From Temnothorax longispinosus (taxonomy: Eukaryota; Arthropoda; Insecta; Hymenoptera; Formicidae), in contig NC_092360.1 of NCBI RefSeq assembly GCF_030848805.1, forward strand, positions 19,571,701 through 19,635,700: a stretch of 64,000 bases of DNA, in the 5' to 3' direction. The translations under genes and the position numbers were made by a program. This document shows positions 1-14,600 of this stretch, in pieces. How positions within the stretch are numbered: position 1 is the stretch's first letter; every line of letters begins with the position of its first letter. Below the pieces are notes generated by a model. It made no database searches. It was not told the origin of the DNA and saw only the letters and a program-made list of their open reading frames with translations.

Positions 1-1991
1 GGGCTGCGGCTGGGAAAAAGGTGAAGGGAACTGCCAAGCGATGCACACAACACGGCCGACGCTGAAAAGTCACGACGTGAATAATGCGCGCGTCAGTCTC
101 TATTTTCAATCCCGTAACTTCGCGGGCTCATCCTTGCCCGAACACGGAGAAAAAGCTACGCGATGTAATCGTAAAACGCTCTTACTCCTCCGGCCAGTCT
201 GTTTTTTTTCCTCTCTCCTCCTCTTGCTATGCACAATCGCAATGATTCAAGGCGGAATATTGAAAACATTAAATGCAGAGTGCTTCGTAACATGTAACAT
301 GATAATGAAAGCAATGTAACGTAGAATAACAAAAGTAAGTATACGATCTTATATACAATATATAGATTTCATTAAAATTTCAAAGTACGGAAAGAGAAAA
401 AGGCCAATGTATAAAGCACGGTAAAAAGGATCAATTCATATTTAGAATGTAGATTTTGAAAACTCATTTTTGTGACAAAGATTATTTATTTTATTTTAAA
501 TGGGCACTATTATAAAATTTATTGCTAATTTTTGTGAAGCAATCGGTATTTGCGATCGCTTATAAAAAAAACTCGAATATTTGTTTTTGACATATATTTT
601 AACTTTTACGATGACTGTTTTTTTTGTCTGCCATTAAACCTTTTTATCGATTTATATCTATTTTCGAATAATTTATATATCTTTAAAATGCGATACTTTG
701 CATATTAAATATTCTTTTTATAAAAATCAATATTTATTTCTGATTAAAAAAGAAAATTATTTGACATGTGAATTATAGCGTGTATAATATACCTATTACT
801 TTCATCAAAAGTCTTGTCAGTTTTCTGTAAGTGTTCAGATATTAATAAACGTATATTGTTTTTTTATTCAATAATTTTGAAGTACCTGAGTTGTCAGACG
901 CGTATAATATACGTATATAAAGTTGTATTCTTTTTTTTCTATCCTTCTTTCCTTTTCTTCTTTTTTATTCGCTTCTTATGGCGCACACATGGACACTTGC
1001 TCACGCGTTCTTCATTTTTGTCGTGATTTCTCTAGCGACACGTTCTTTTCCCTTCCCTCGCCCTTCGAAAGCCACCGCGGTTAGATTAAGAGTTACAAGT
1101 CGCGTGAATAATCTCGCGGTCGCTGTGCGTCGTATAACTGTCTTTCCTAGAATAACATACACGAGAGAATCGTAACTTTCTCAACAAAGTCCGGACTCGG
1201 GGTGTGCGGCACACGCTCGGTAAAATATACAGCCGCAGTAAAAATATACCGAAGATCGCAGCAATATTCCGTGCTAAAACTAGGAGAAAGACGTCCCGCG
1301 ATGAATGCGCAAAATCGCTGAAAAAATATACAGTTTTACGGTTACGAAATATTCCTCTTGGCTCGACGTCTAACGTTTCGCGAGAAACGTCTATCTAACG
1401 CTGCTTCGTCCAGCAATTAATTTTAAATTGCACCTAAATCACTAGAATAAGATCAAATTAAACCATTCTTTGAAGATAAATGATCGATTTCTACCGACTG
1501 ATTACTTACTTGTTGTATACAATTTTACATCTTGACTAACTTATTTAACAACTATTTCATATATAATTTTCAACGGAGTCAATTGTATCAGTGTCTTTAC
1601 GACACTCGCGTCTTGTTGCGCGAAATCGTCGTTAGCAATCATAAATTCCCGAGTATATCACGGTGCATCGGTATATCCCCGGCGTCTATTTAAATCAGCC
1701 TGGCGGTACCGCAGGTGTTTCCACCGCGATACACTTCTCATAAATGCAAGCGACCTGCCTGCCGGTTTCCCCCCTTCTTTTACCCTCCTCCCGGTTCCCT
1801 ATCCGTTCGCGTCCGTCCGATGCACGTGCACGTGTACTGCGCGGTGCTGCGCCAGACCGTAGGCTCGCTCGCTCGCGCTTTTGCGCAAGCTACTGCATTC
1901 TTTTTCTTTGCGCAGAGCGCACACGCGCGCGCTCTTCGGCCGCGCACGCTTGCGCAAATGAGCACATCGTGCAACGACGCGTAATGCAGAA

Positions 1992-2216
<225 letters not shown>

Positions 2217-3627
2217 CACGGAGGTAGCAGTGAGGAGGGCACATAAACACGAGCACGTGTCCGTGAACGGCATGTGGCTGAGGAGGAAAAAGATGAAGGG
2301 CTAAGGGGAGGGCGAGAGAGAAGTGCTACTGAGAGTTGATTCCCAGCGGTGTATGAAGAAGGATATCTACTTCTCTACTTGCGCTTGGAAAAAGGCGCAA
2401 TAAAGAATCTCCAACTAACGATTCGCATATATGTGAGACGGTAACATTAGGTGGCGCAGTTCTTATCTTGTATATTTTGCATGCCGTTCAAATTCAGCGT
2501 ACATGTAATACGTGTATAGTAATAAAGATATAGAACTTGTGCAATTAGCGTTTTAATTAACAGCGATTAACACCTTATGGATCTCGCCACTATAAATATT
2601 GATTTTAGATAGCAGTCGCGAAAGATATCGTTTATCGATAAGAATAATTATCGCGGCCTTTTGGGAACTGAAGGAAAGTGGCTTCGAAAGCGAAATATAC
2701 AAATCGACGCGACCAATCGTGCCAGAGGAACATCCGGCTTTCAATATATTATCGCGTCATTAAATACCAGAGCAAACTTATTGTAACACGTATAGCGATG
2801 TGCGACGTCGTTGACACAATTGACAAAATAAATATATGAAAGCTTCCACGTAAAGGACATCGCAAAACGGCGTTTATTACGTTGCACTCGCGTTGCATCG
2901 CGTTACATCACATGGGCCATAATCGTTGCGTACAATTGCGTCGTGACAACACGTGTCACACACCGTTATTCATTAGCCTGGCCGAGCTTTTAATTCACAA
3001 TTATTCGCATGGATTATACGCGAGATTATACGCGACATCAAACTCGGAATCGTGGTCGCCGTTTAAGTATCGGGTGTGTCGCGACGCGACATCGTCGCTC
3101 AAAGATCACTGCTGTGAATTTTGTTACCCCGTGACGAACAATTATACATTTCACATTTCGCGGATCTTAGATTTTCGGCGGCCGTAAAATTCATAAGTTG
3201 GCTTTCCGGGCGGTTCGGCGCGGGCTAATCCTTCGGAGTTGGCCGCTCTCTGGGCCGCCTCGTAAATCAAATCTTGACATTTTGTCTACTCACTCGCAAA
3301 GTCCGGCCGACCAATAACGGGGCGCATACCTGACGAATAGGTAATTTAGTCGTCGCCGTGTATCGACGACGGAGATAACCGTTAAAAAAGAAGTATTAAT
3401 ACTTTTATTCGTTTTACAGTACCGTGATGTTTTATGCCTTGACAGATATAGTAAAAAAGAGCATTGGAACTAATATTTTCGTGGATTAATGACAGAAATT
3501 AATAATAAATTTGAAAATAAAGCGACATCGTATAATTTTTTATACTATTTGTTTTGTAACCAAGAATATGTATTATACCGTATTATATCGTATTATATCA
3601 AGCATAATAAAAAAGAACAAGTTGTAC

Positions 3628-3855
3628 ACTGAGAAAAAAATTGTCTGCATTTTAGTAAATACTAGTTTGCATACAACTGTGACTCCATTTACTAAAATAA
3701 AGAAAAAAAATTTTTTTATTAGTAGGTACCTATATGTGTGTTCACTGAGAAAAAATATACTAATAAAGAGGAAAATTTTCTTCATTTTAATAAATGGAGT
3801 CACAATTGTATGCAAACTAATATTTACTAAAATGCAGAAAATTTTTTTTCTCCGT
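3628..3855. mobile_element. palindromic MITE with CAC(T/G)GAGAAAA ends
   Basis: The left arm starts CACTGAGAAAAAAA and the right arm ends with the inverse of CACGGAGAAAAAAA. The arms match over roughly 85 bases, including a shared stretch with GCATTTTAGTAAATA. TA dinucleotides flank both ends, consistent with insertion at TA by a Tc1/mariner-type transposase. The two overlapping open frames (+ and -) across it are the two faces of the palindrome. No transposase is encoded. Confidence 0.75.
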
Positions 3856-6710
3856 GTATATGTACTAGCATTAGTTTTCATTAATACCATAAATTACGTA
3901 ATAAAAATACGTGTATAATGTCTCGATACAAAACTAGTGAAGCGAGAGTATTGGTATTTCTCAGCATCAAAACAGTAACTCTGCCGATAGTAACTATATC
4001 AGCCTAGCGGACGCCTCTTCGGATTCCTGCGGTGCTTACGATCTAATTTAGCGTATTGCAGTGCAACGAGCCTCGAACTTCCCTTTGGGGCGCCGCTTGT
4101 TACGAGTTTATTCGCCGCTGCCGAGATTCGATCGGCACGCTTAGTCGGCGAATTAGCGATGCGCTCAGAAAAAACGTATTCGAAGCAGCTGGAGCCCGGG
4201 GAGCTCGCGTCATGACGGAATCCTAATTAAAGTCCGAAGCAAAACGAGAACGACCGCCGGGAGGCGGTCGTAGCGGAGAGGAGGAGCAGTAATAACGGCA
4301 CTGAGTGAAAGTGGTAATGACTATTAATAGTTGAATAGTACGTGCGAAGAGGACGAAGGCGAAAACTGCGGATACGTATGCTAGCTCCTTCCTGTAGCGC
4401 GAAATTTTGCAAGTATGAATCGGAATTGTCTTTCCAAAATGAACAAAACTATGGTAGATAAAAGTACATCATGTTTAAAAAAAGATATAAATATAAGAAA
4501 GTATAGAAATAGAGACGCAAGACTAAAAGCCTAACTGTGATAGTAGCGACGATGCAAGTCTTCCCTCATTATGAGAAACAAATGGAAAATTTATCCAATG
4601 CACGTAAAACACAACTATTATTTCATGTCTAGCATTTCCTTTACAGTTTTACAAAGAAAATATTCGAAATTTTAAATTATTTTAAAATAATATAATTACA
4701 ATATAATTATTCACGACATCTAATGTATACATAAGATTAAACTTTAGCACTTATAGCTCTATTATATATTTTAGGTCTAACAATATTTAGAGCGAAACTT
4801 TATTAAATAGTGATTCAAATAAAACGTTCGTTAGCGCGTGAATTATTAAATTGAGAGATGTGATTAAAAAAACGGGATCTCGTATCGAGAAAATATTTTT
4901 AAAAGAACTAAAGAGATGCATGGCGGTAAGAAGACATGCAGAGCATGAGCGGCGATGAGTCATAATTTCTATTTAAATGTAATTACGCTTGTGCGTATGC
5001 GAGTACAAGTGGCGACTGTATGTACGACCAAGCGTCATCACGTCCCCCCCCTCCATCTGCCCGAGCACATTTCCTTCCTAAATAAACGCTTAAAATAGTA
5101 TATGGGCACGCTCTTTCTCTCTCATCTCTGATAAATGTTGCCCAACATTGTCGCCGCCAAATACATCAATGACAAGCGGCGCGGCGCGGCGGCGCGATTG
5201 TCGACGCATTGGTGCACGCACAGCTGGCGAATAGATCAGGTGAACCCGGCCTCTACCTGCGTGACGTGCGAATATTTATTAATCACGCCCCATAATAGAG
5301 CTGTTCCACTTAAGACTCGCCACACACTCGTGAATTTGATATACTTTCATGCACACGCCGGCGTATGCACCGGGAAAATTTTCCACGCTGATGTTTTACG
5401 ACTGCCTGTCCGCCTGCTTGCCTTACGCGAATAATCGTGCAAAACATTCTGCATCACAAGCTGAATTGCTCGCCGATTGTGCATCATTATTATAGTGTCC
5501 TGTGCGAGTAGTCACTATTGAGAGATAAAAAAATTAGATTATTCTTACGTTTTATAGCGACAAATTTTTTTATAGTTAATAAAGTTTCTCTTTATTTTTT
5601 TCAATCTACTGCAATATGTAGTGTTTGATAGTACACAAGCGTTCATTATACGTTTAATCAAAAGCTAGGTTTTTTTCTTGGGAATAAGTTATTTTCTCGC
5701 TACACGTACATCCCTCCTTCCGCCTACTTTTGTTGTATAAATGATTAATGTACGCGTTTTGCATGCGCCTTCGTAGAAAGAATTGAAGATGATCCTTAAT
5801 TGTCAAATTAGTATCTATTGTTGCAGTAATCTCGGTAATTGCTATTTGTATCCGCGTTAAAAGTATCTAATCTTCCCATGTTATTTTCCTACGTGTGTGG
5901 AGAAACCTGCCATCTTTTACAAGTTTACAATTGGCATGGGTCACGTAAATTTATCTTCTCGTCTTCAGCGATGTATAATAACCGGAATATATTTCATGCG
6001 TACAAATATCAAACAGACATCAAGAAGACATTTAATAGGGATTATTAGCAATTTTTATTTTACGATGCGCCTCGATGTTCATTGCATTTTTTAACATTTA
6101 CGACCAGTCTACTAAATTCCTAGCATATACTCGAATATTCGAATAGACGGAATAGTACAAAACTCGATATTCCAGTATTTCGAACGTACAAATATTTTGA
6201 ATCGGAGACGAATCCTCGTGTCGGATTTATTCGAACGATATCGCTGTTCGAATATTTACAGTCCTAGTTTCCGCTCTCATATATCACGTTACAAACTTAT
6301 ACGTGTGTAATTGCGCGGGATGTTAGCAGTCTAGTTACATCGTCGGCATCTGCGATTTGGATTAGACTACCGAGTCTGCATGTAAACCGCCTACTACGTA
6401 GTACGAGAGAGAGAGAGCGAGAGAGCACTCCCCTTGCACGTCTCTCGCAAACAAGCGTCACGCGAGCATTGTTTGTTCGCGTCTCGCTCGTGCAAACAAT
6501 CCGCATGATTGCAAACGATCTCGTGCTGGCGCGTCATTATACGCGTCATTATGCACAGCGGGGGCAGAAGCTGCCTCGAATTGTGGATCGGAGAATGTGG
6601 AAATTTATCAGGAGATAATATTCCTCGAAATTCGTCATCTTTTCCGCCCGAGTCGTATCACGATTGAGAGGAATAAAGAATAGCATTTATTCCGTTAGGG
6701 AATTTATATT

Positions 6711-6956
6711 CACGGAAAAAACGTTTTGCTGAAGTATCTAAAAATTGAGCTAGATACAGATCTGAAAATAATTTTGTTGCCCCATCAAAATAATTATAGT
6801 AGGTCGCTGAAGTATGATAATGCTAGCTGTAAAAAGTTTTGACATTTTAGCAATCAGTTTGAGTGTCCTACAATTAATTTGATGGTGTAACAAAATTATT
6901 TTCAGATCTGTATCTAGGTAAATTTTTAAATACTTCAGCAAAACCGTTCTTTTCGT
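6711..6956. mobile_element. palindromic MITE, about 246 bp
   Basis: The left arm from CACGGAAAAAACG pairs with the right arm ending CGTTCTTTTCGTA. The arms share TTTTGCTGAAGTAT and AGATACAGATCTGAAAATAA in inverted order over roughly 90 bases each. There is no coding capacity. The CACGGA end resembles the element at 3628-3855, so both may be mobilised by related transposases. Confidence 0.75.
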
Positions 6957-8517
6957 ATACAAGAAAGACAATCCCACAAATAAAATCTGCGAGCGTGGCT
7001 ATCTACTTTTTTTTTAAATAGCGTGTACCTCAGTAGCGTTTCATGAGATTACAGATAAGGGATGAGAAGTAAAATATACTATCAACCTATTAGTATTTTC
7101 CATACTAGTTTGTCGCATATTATATCATAAATATACGATGAAAGCACGGCATGAAATTGTATGGCGATCCAAATGTCTCAGCTGACCTAAACGACTTTCG
7201 AAATAAACGACCCGAGTAACTAAAACTGAGCGTGATTAATATACTTATCTTCGCACTTGACACAATCTATTCGTTCGCGCGGCGCAACGCGTTCAGGAAT
7301 ATTCCCGGAGCCACCCGATCGAAAAAATCGGCTCATAAATATTTCTCAATTCGCGGCCCGGCCGGTTGACTGTTGTAACTTTTTTTTGCTTTCCTTTTTT
7401 TACGATCGTGCCTGTCGATATGGGCGCGTACGCGCGCCTCCTCGACGAGCGTATACGTGTGTGCATGTATTAATAGATTTGTCGAGTCACCACACCAGCA
7501 TAGAGATATTTCGTCGTGGGTGCAACGATATTCGCGTTGCATACAAAAGATACAGCCGCATAGATATTGGTTTCGTAATCGATTAAACAAGATACAGATA
7601 CTCCGGTGATCGGCAACGCAACGGCGGGGATCGCTAACGTGAATTCTAATCCTCGCGACCGCTGGAATTCTCATTAATCAAGCAAGACTCGTTAGGCTCA
7701 TCCGCATTTGAATTGGATCTCGGATTGGATTTATGCATTTAACGTGTTGAATAATGTATCGGACGCCAGGGTTCTCAACAAATGGGAATAATACAAGTCG
7801 CAATACATTCCGTTACTTTCCTTTCGAGCCGTGTCGCCCGTTTCCCTCGGCCCTCGAGAAACGCTCTTCCTCTTTCACTGAAATTTTTCGAGTAATAGCA
7901 CGTAATTCCGAGGCTCGCGGAGTGATTGAACAATTTGCAGTTTTAAATAAAAACATGAGCGCGCGGTCGACGAAAGGTTAAATATACGCATATAATTCAC
8001 GTTGCATCGTGGCGCCACGAAAATTTATGCGTCTAAACGTAGGTATGGAAATCGCGGAAGTGCATCAGACTGTTACATGTATCAATGCTAATGGTGACAA
8101 TACACTTGATGATATCCTTAAATCTACTGTAAGCTCTCTAAACGCGCAGAGAGACGGTGCGTATTATGCATTACGCGGAGTACTTGATCTTCACAATTAA
8201 TGCTTCTCTCGGAATTATTCCAGAAAGCTAAGTTCGTATAAATTGAAATGAAATATGTGCCGCTTGCATTTTGCGCAGCAAGATTTTTGCTTTGTTCCGC
8301 GAATTTATTACAGTTTGTCCAATGTTATTGTTCAAAATTAGCGCGAGAATTCAAGATGGCGTTATCTTAATTGAAGGCATATTTTTAACATGTAAACATT
8401 GGCTCGTGTTTCAAAAATGTAAATCTGTTTAAGTGTTTTGCCATTTTGTTGCACAATCGAAGAAAATAAGCACGTGGAGGCATGTGATTTAATGATTATC
8501 TTGTTTGTCGTTCTTTC

Positions 8518-8560
8518 AGCAAATTGTCGCGGCAGGGTCCGAGATCCGGTACATCTAAAC
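8518..8560 (+). promoter_or_regulatory. cv-2 5' UTR splice acceptor and leader
   Basis: A pyrimidine-rich tract ending TTCTTTCAG at 8519 lies 41 bases before the cv-2 start codon. It is a plausible acceptor joining an upstream untranslated exon to the first coding exon. The frame upstream of the ATG is also open, but it is interrupted by this acceptor and lacks signal-peptide character, so I chose 8561 as the start. Confidence 0.5.
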
Positions 8561-8660
8561 ATGGAATTGACACGATTACCTTCGACACTGGCTTTGGCTT
8601 TGGCCCTGGCCTTCCTTTCGACGCCACACCGCTGCGACGCCGCCTCGGAAAGTATAATAG
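8561..8660 (+). CDS. cv-2: cv-2 coding exon 1: signal peptide
   Basis: The exon starts MELTRLPSTLALALALAFLS, a basic residue followed by a Leu/Ala-rich hydrophobic core. A likely signal-peptidase site lies near the CDAAS residues at about 25-29. The exon ends in phase 1 before a GTGAGT donor. The Leu/Ala alternation comes from an imperfect GCTTTG/GCCCTG hexamer, which may vary in length between individuals. Confidence 0.88.
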
Positions 8661-11600
8661 GTGAGTATTACGAGCGCGCACAGAAAGCACGCGCGACACG
8701 ATTTCAAGCGTGTTATTTTGATAGCTGACTAATGATCGGGCTCCAACCAGAAAGGTGCCAACATCGAAATTCGATCGATGCCATTCGGTTGCATCCAGTT
8801 TAGTAGGTATAGGCGAAAAGTGCCATCGCGCTGGTCTCCGAGAGTACTCTCGATACGTATAGTGTACTCATAGTAATTAAAGTAACATTACTACGAGTGT
8901 TCGTCGACAAAGTTCTAAAGTAATCCTGGAATATTATGCTAACAGTAAGTGAAAAAAATATTCGATGAAAATAATTATTGTTTCTTATCTACTTTTTAAT
9001 TTATATACAGGATGTCCCTGCACTCAGTGCCACAACTGGTACAGCGGCTTTAGAACATAAAAATAAGTTTAAAATGTCGAATAAACATGTCCGAATCCGA
9101 ATGGTTTCGGAATTATAGGGTATTGAAATCGCTTTTGTAAGAGAACATAAATTAAAGTAAGTGTTGTTTAATGTTCTTTATTCTGTTTAAAGCTTTACAA
9201 AGGGTGCTCTACCAGAATGAGATCCACAACTATGGCAACTGACACTTAATGCTGCCGATGTCATCTACGAAACTCCTAACATTTTTCAAAAAGCTTGAAA
9301 CAGTTTATTAATTTGTGCTAAAAAGTTAAGTCGACGGAGAAATTTTTGAGCACCTTTTGTAAAGCTTTAAACACTTTAAACAGAATAAAGAATATTAAAC
9401 AACATTTAATACTGCTTCCTTACGAAAGCAACTTTAACACCCTATTATAACTCCGAGACCGTTCGGATTCGGACATAGAATTAGATATTTTCGACTTATT
9501 TCCATGTGCTAAAGCCGCTGTATCAGTTTTACACTGAGTGCAGAGACACCCTGTATATATATCTATATTTTTTATGTTATAAAATCTTTTAAAATCTTAA
9601 AATTTACACGTCATAAAGTGAAAAAAGTGTTCTTATTTGTTAATAGACTATAATCAGTAATTTTTTATCCAAATGTGAATAGTATATAATACTAAATAGT
9701 TTTGTAATATTCTAGGATTAATGCAGATGAGATTAAAACAATATTCTTTGATAAAGTTTTACACGTAAACGCGAATAAATTACCGCAATTATGAAACAAT
9801 CGCATCGTTATAAATTACACAAATTGCTATATATGGATTATATCAAGTTTTACGTTTTCCTAATAGGGGCTAAAAATGACGAGAGTATTATTGTTATATT
9901 TATTGTTTTCAGTAGCGAAAGAAAACAATAATTATGCCATATAATCATGCTGCTATATGTTTAATCTAAATTTTGCAAACTGGATTTCACATTATTGCAT
10001 TTATAAATAATTATCCCTTAATCTATGATGTTCATAGAACCGTTTAAAAATTCCTTCTCTTTCGGTTTCTATAATTGACACTCATTAAATTTATAGTCTC
10101 AAGCTGATCACTACAATATTATATAATTCTTTTGATAATAATTACGAATATTCTCGCTGTTTTACATGTAAATGATGTAAAGAAATCGACGAAAGAAAGC
10201 AGCAGAAAACATCGCGTGTTAAGAGTGGACGGCGTAAAACCACGTTTTTATATCTTGCTTTCGTTCGCGTTTCGTAATAGTTGTGTCGAGTGATACTTCC
10301 GCGGTACATGAACACGCGGACCCGGCAAGAGCTGCTGCGCGCGAGTAGCATTGCCGCCGAAGCGATCGAATTCCCGATTCCAGCTGCTTTGCTATATCTC
10401 GCGGTGCATTCGCGCGCGTGCGAACCCGTTACGCTCCATTTACGCCTTTTAAATGCTCTATTCTTAGCCTATCTCCATTATCTGCCGTTCTATTTGCGCC
10501 GGAATCGAGTCGAATCTCACGGCTCGTACGAGTCATCGCGAGCGGAGCAGGTCGCCGTCTCCGCCTCGCGGAACGCTTTGTTCATTCGCGAATTTATGCG
10601 AGTTACCGGTAAATTAGTCAGGAAAATTCGCATAAAAAAATTTTTTTAAGCACTCTCTGTGTGCCATTTTGCGACGATTTTTTCAAGAATCTTACGCGTT
10701 TACCTTAACTTCGCGGGAGCCGTTTGAAGAGTGTAGTTACGAAATATTCGTAATATTACAAGGTATAGGAATCACGATTTTTTAAAAATATTTGAAATTA
10801 CAAAACAGTATTTTTAAAGTATTTCTGAGGCGTATCGAATATACATATGTATATATATTCTTTAAATTTATTATGGATACAAAGGATTAATCAAATGTTT
10901 TATAATTATTAAGCATCTGTTTTTTGTAGTTAAATTGATTCATATGAAAGTATTTGAGCCAATATTTTATGAAAAACATTTTAATCTTGATATTTTATTG
11001 TAATTTCTGGGGTAATTTCCTTATTTTTTGTATTACTTTTTTGTATTTTTTTGTATGGGCAAATATAGTATGTATATATGTATCGCGTAGAAGAGTCGTG
11101 CGTATTGGTTTATCATCTATTTTACCGCTCAACTGATAATGTGATTAATAAAATTTTTATGTAGAAATTATTTAAGTGACTATTTTGCGTTACAAAAAAA
11201 ATTTTTTTCTTACATCTCCGTTCTCATATCTTTTGAAATAATGTCTTTTAAAAAGATATAAGCACAAAAATAACAGTACAATTTTTTTCAGTTTAAAGAA
11301 TAGTAAACTAGACAGAATAGCTAAATAATTTAAAACGGCCAATTTTCGAGCATTTACTTACAAGATGTTAAAATTATATTTAATAATTTCAATAATAGTA
11401 TACAGTCGTTAACGTTTCGTGTGGGGGGAAATTCACAGTCGGCATTGGTGTACAAATTTCGGCAGTGGACTGAAAAAAGTAAGCAGTGGCCTATAATATT
11501 GACGGCATTGTCGTCAGTGGTTGGGGAGTGGTATTAATGACATGTGGCAGTGGCAGTGCAGGAGGTATTGCATAGCATTGCTAAGGCAGTGTCCGAATTT

Positions 11601-14600
11601 TATCCGGCATTGACTCGGCAGTACGGCAGTGGACGCCCCCTACGTTTTTTTTAGAAAATACGTATATCCGAATACCTAATAGATAGCACTATATTGACTA
11701 CATCTTAAACAACGTTATATTTCCAAAATGTTTTTACGCTATCTTAAAACAACAAAATAGCAACACATTCTGGTATAAACGTTTATTCGATTTGAGCACT
11801 CTGTATATTTTTTTTCGCATGGGAGGCCAGCTTGACACAGAGATTCTAGCCCCACCACATACTAAAAAACTCAGAGAGTGCTCAAAAAAAAAAAAAAAAC
11901 AATACACCAAAATTTGTTGCTTTAAGATAGCGTAAACAAGTTTTTGAAATATAAGGTTCTGTAAACAATACCACTAATAAATACTGCATCTTCGACCGTT
12001 ATCTACGACTTTGATGGCTAAAAACTAAGTAAAAGAACTTGTTGCTCAGCTCTTTTTGGTCTTAAAATATTCTATGGACCGTGCCCTATCAGAATATGCA
12101 ACTTACGATTTTGTTGCTCGCCCCTAACTGCAAATAAACAAATTATTTATTTCCGCGTCGACCTTTATCTACAACTTTGATGGCTAAAAACTAAGTAAAA
12201 GAATTTGTTGCTCGGCTCTTTTTGGTCTTAAAATATTCTATGGATCGTGCCATATTAGAATATGCAACTTACGATTTTGTTGCTCGCTCCTAACTGCAAA
12301 TAAACAATTTATTTATCTCCGCGTCAGCCGTTATCTCGTTATCTACGACTTCAATGGCTAAAAACTAACAATAAGTAAAAGATTCTTTTACTTTATAGTT
12401 TTAAGACCAAAAGAGCCGAGCAACAGATTCCTTACTTAGTTTTTAGCCATCGAAGTCGCAGATAACGAGATAACGGTCGACGCAGAGATAAATAATTTGT
12501 TTTTTTTTTTTGCAGTTAGGGGCGAGAAACAAATTGTAAGTTGCATATTCTGATAGGGCACGGTCCGTAGAATATTTAATAACAAAAGACCCAAGCAACA
12601 AATTCCTTTACTTAGTTTTTTTAGCCATCGAAGTCGCAGATAACGGTCGACGCGGAGATAAATAATTTGTTTATTTGCAGTTAAGGGCGAGCAACAAAAT
12701 CGTAAGTTGCATATTCTAATATGGCACGATCCATAGAATATTTAAGACCAAAAAGAGCCGAGCAACAAATTCTTTTACTTAGTTTTTAGCCATCAAAGTT
12801 GTAGATAAAGGTCGACGCGGAGATAAATAATTTGTTTATTTGCAGTTAGGGGCGAGCAACAAAATCGTAAGTTGCATATTCTGATAGGGCACGGTCCATA
12901 GAATATTTTAAGACAAAAAAGAGCTAATAAGCAACAAGTTCTTTTACTTAGTTTTTAGCCATCGAAGTTGTAGATAACGGTCAAAGATGCAGTATTTATT
13001 AGTGGCATTGTTTATAGAACCTTATATTTCGAAAATTTGTTTACGCTATCTTAAAACAACAAATTTTGGTGTATTGTTTTTTTAAATTTGAGCACTCTAT
13101 ATGTGTTTTTTAGTATGTGGTGGGGCTAGAATTTCTGTGTCAAGCTGACCCCTCCCTATGCGAAAAAAATATATATAGAGTGCTCAAATCGAATAAACGT
13201 TTATACCAGAATTTGTTACTATTTTGTTGCTTTAAGATAGCGTAAAAATATTTTGGAAATATAACGTTGTTTAAAATCTAGTCAATATAGTGCTGTTAAG
13301 TATTCGGATATACGTGGGAGACCGGGGCTAACTCGACACAATTTTTTTCAAAGCAATTTTCAACAATTAATTAAAATTTTCAAGCAAATTTAATGGTACA
13401 CATTTAAAGAGCGTTCCTTCAGGTACAAAATTGCTTAAGGAAATTTTGCTGTACGTCGCTTAGTTTTGCCCGAAAGCTCGATGAAAGAGTAGACCATTTT
13501 CGAAAGATCAGAAAAATTACTTTTCACTATCAAAAACGCTTATGTCGCGTTAAAAATTACACTATAACTCAGAATGTTACCAAATTCCGTTGATAATACT
13601 GGCACATAAAGACGCATTTACAGTAGGAAAGACAAGTTTCTACGATAGATTTAAATTGGCAAAGAGCCTAGTGTCAAGTTTGCCCCGGTGTCGAGTTAGC
13701 CCCGGTCTCCCTTACCGTATTTTCTAAAAAACGTTATATTTCAAAATGTTTTCACGCTATCTTGGAGCAACAAAAAAGCAACAAATTCTGGTGTATTTGT
13801 TTTTTGGATTTGAGTACTCTATATAGGTTTTTTATTATGACGATAAGCTGCCCCCCCCCCATTTTGATCGCCGTTTCTTGCTAAACGGCTTGAGCAACAA
13901 AATCCGGACTAGAGCAACAGCACATAAATAGCACTAAATTTTTTAATAGGTGCGGATTTTTTTGCAATAGTGGGGGGTTAACTTGATAGAGGTGGCATTG
14001 GCGTATAATAATGGGCAGTACGCGACAGTGTTGATAATTTCATGGCATTGCCTTAATTTTATATTATTTATATATAGGATTGACGGCATTGTAGGTATTG
14101 ACTAAGCATTGTCGGCAGTGTACGAAAATGTCGGCAGTGTTTTACAGCAATGCCAAAAATCGGCATTGGTGTACAAAATTTTGGGTTGTGAATTCCCCCC
14201 CAGTTTCGTGCCTTACTTGGCCTTCTTCAGAACAATAAAAAACTAAACGCATTACAAATGTCTCGTATCAATATCCATAAAAGAAACAGTGTCGACGCAT
14301 TGATTTACATTAAATACAGTAGATCTCACCCATGAATATGGACCAATAGTCAAAGTGAAGTCGGACAATAAATTGTCGAATATTCGTCAAAATTATACAT
14401 ACAGAATCAGCCGTGTTCTTCGTTGCATGACTCATGTGTGTCCGTGAACAGAATAGACTGTGTCGAATTAATACTTCACTCATTCACGAATTCATATATT
14501 CATAATGAAATGATTTAACACAGATCTGCGATAAAAAAGGACTTTATAATCAAGAATTGAAAAGATCGAATCTTGACTAATTGTAAAATACCAAACATTT

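Larger units (their letters stand above)
11422..14202. mobile_element. 2.78-kb palindromic non-autonomous DNA transposon with 8-bp TSD
   Basis: The element is bounded by GTTTCGTG at 11414-11421 and again at 14203-14210, an exact 8-bp target duplication. Its tips are inverted: TGGGGGGAAATTCACA on the left and the inverse of TGGGGGGAATTCACAA on the right. Inside each tip lie about 200 bases packed with GGCAGTG and GGCATTG words, in the same orientation at both ends. Then come long inverted arms (about 11660-12380 and 12390-13310) built of tandem units of about 175 bp. No transposase frame is present. An 8-bp duplication fits hAT-like or similar transposases; the family is not identified. Confidence 0.8.

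Noticed and set aside
8009..8200. Short + frame just upstream of cv-2
   Set aside because: The composition looks mildly protein-like, but there is no domain, no splice signal and no link to cv-2 exon 1.
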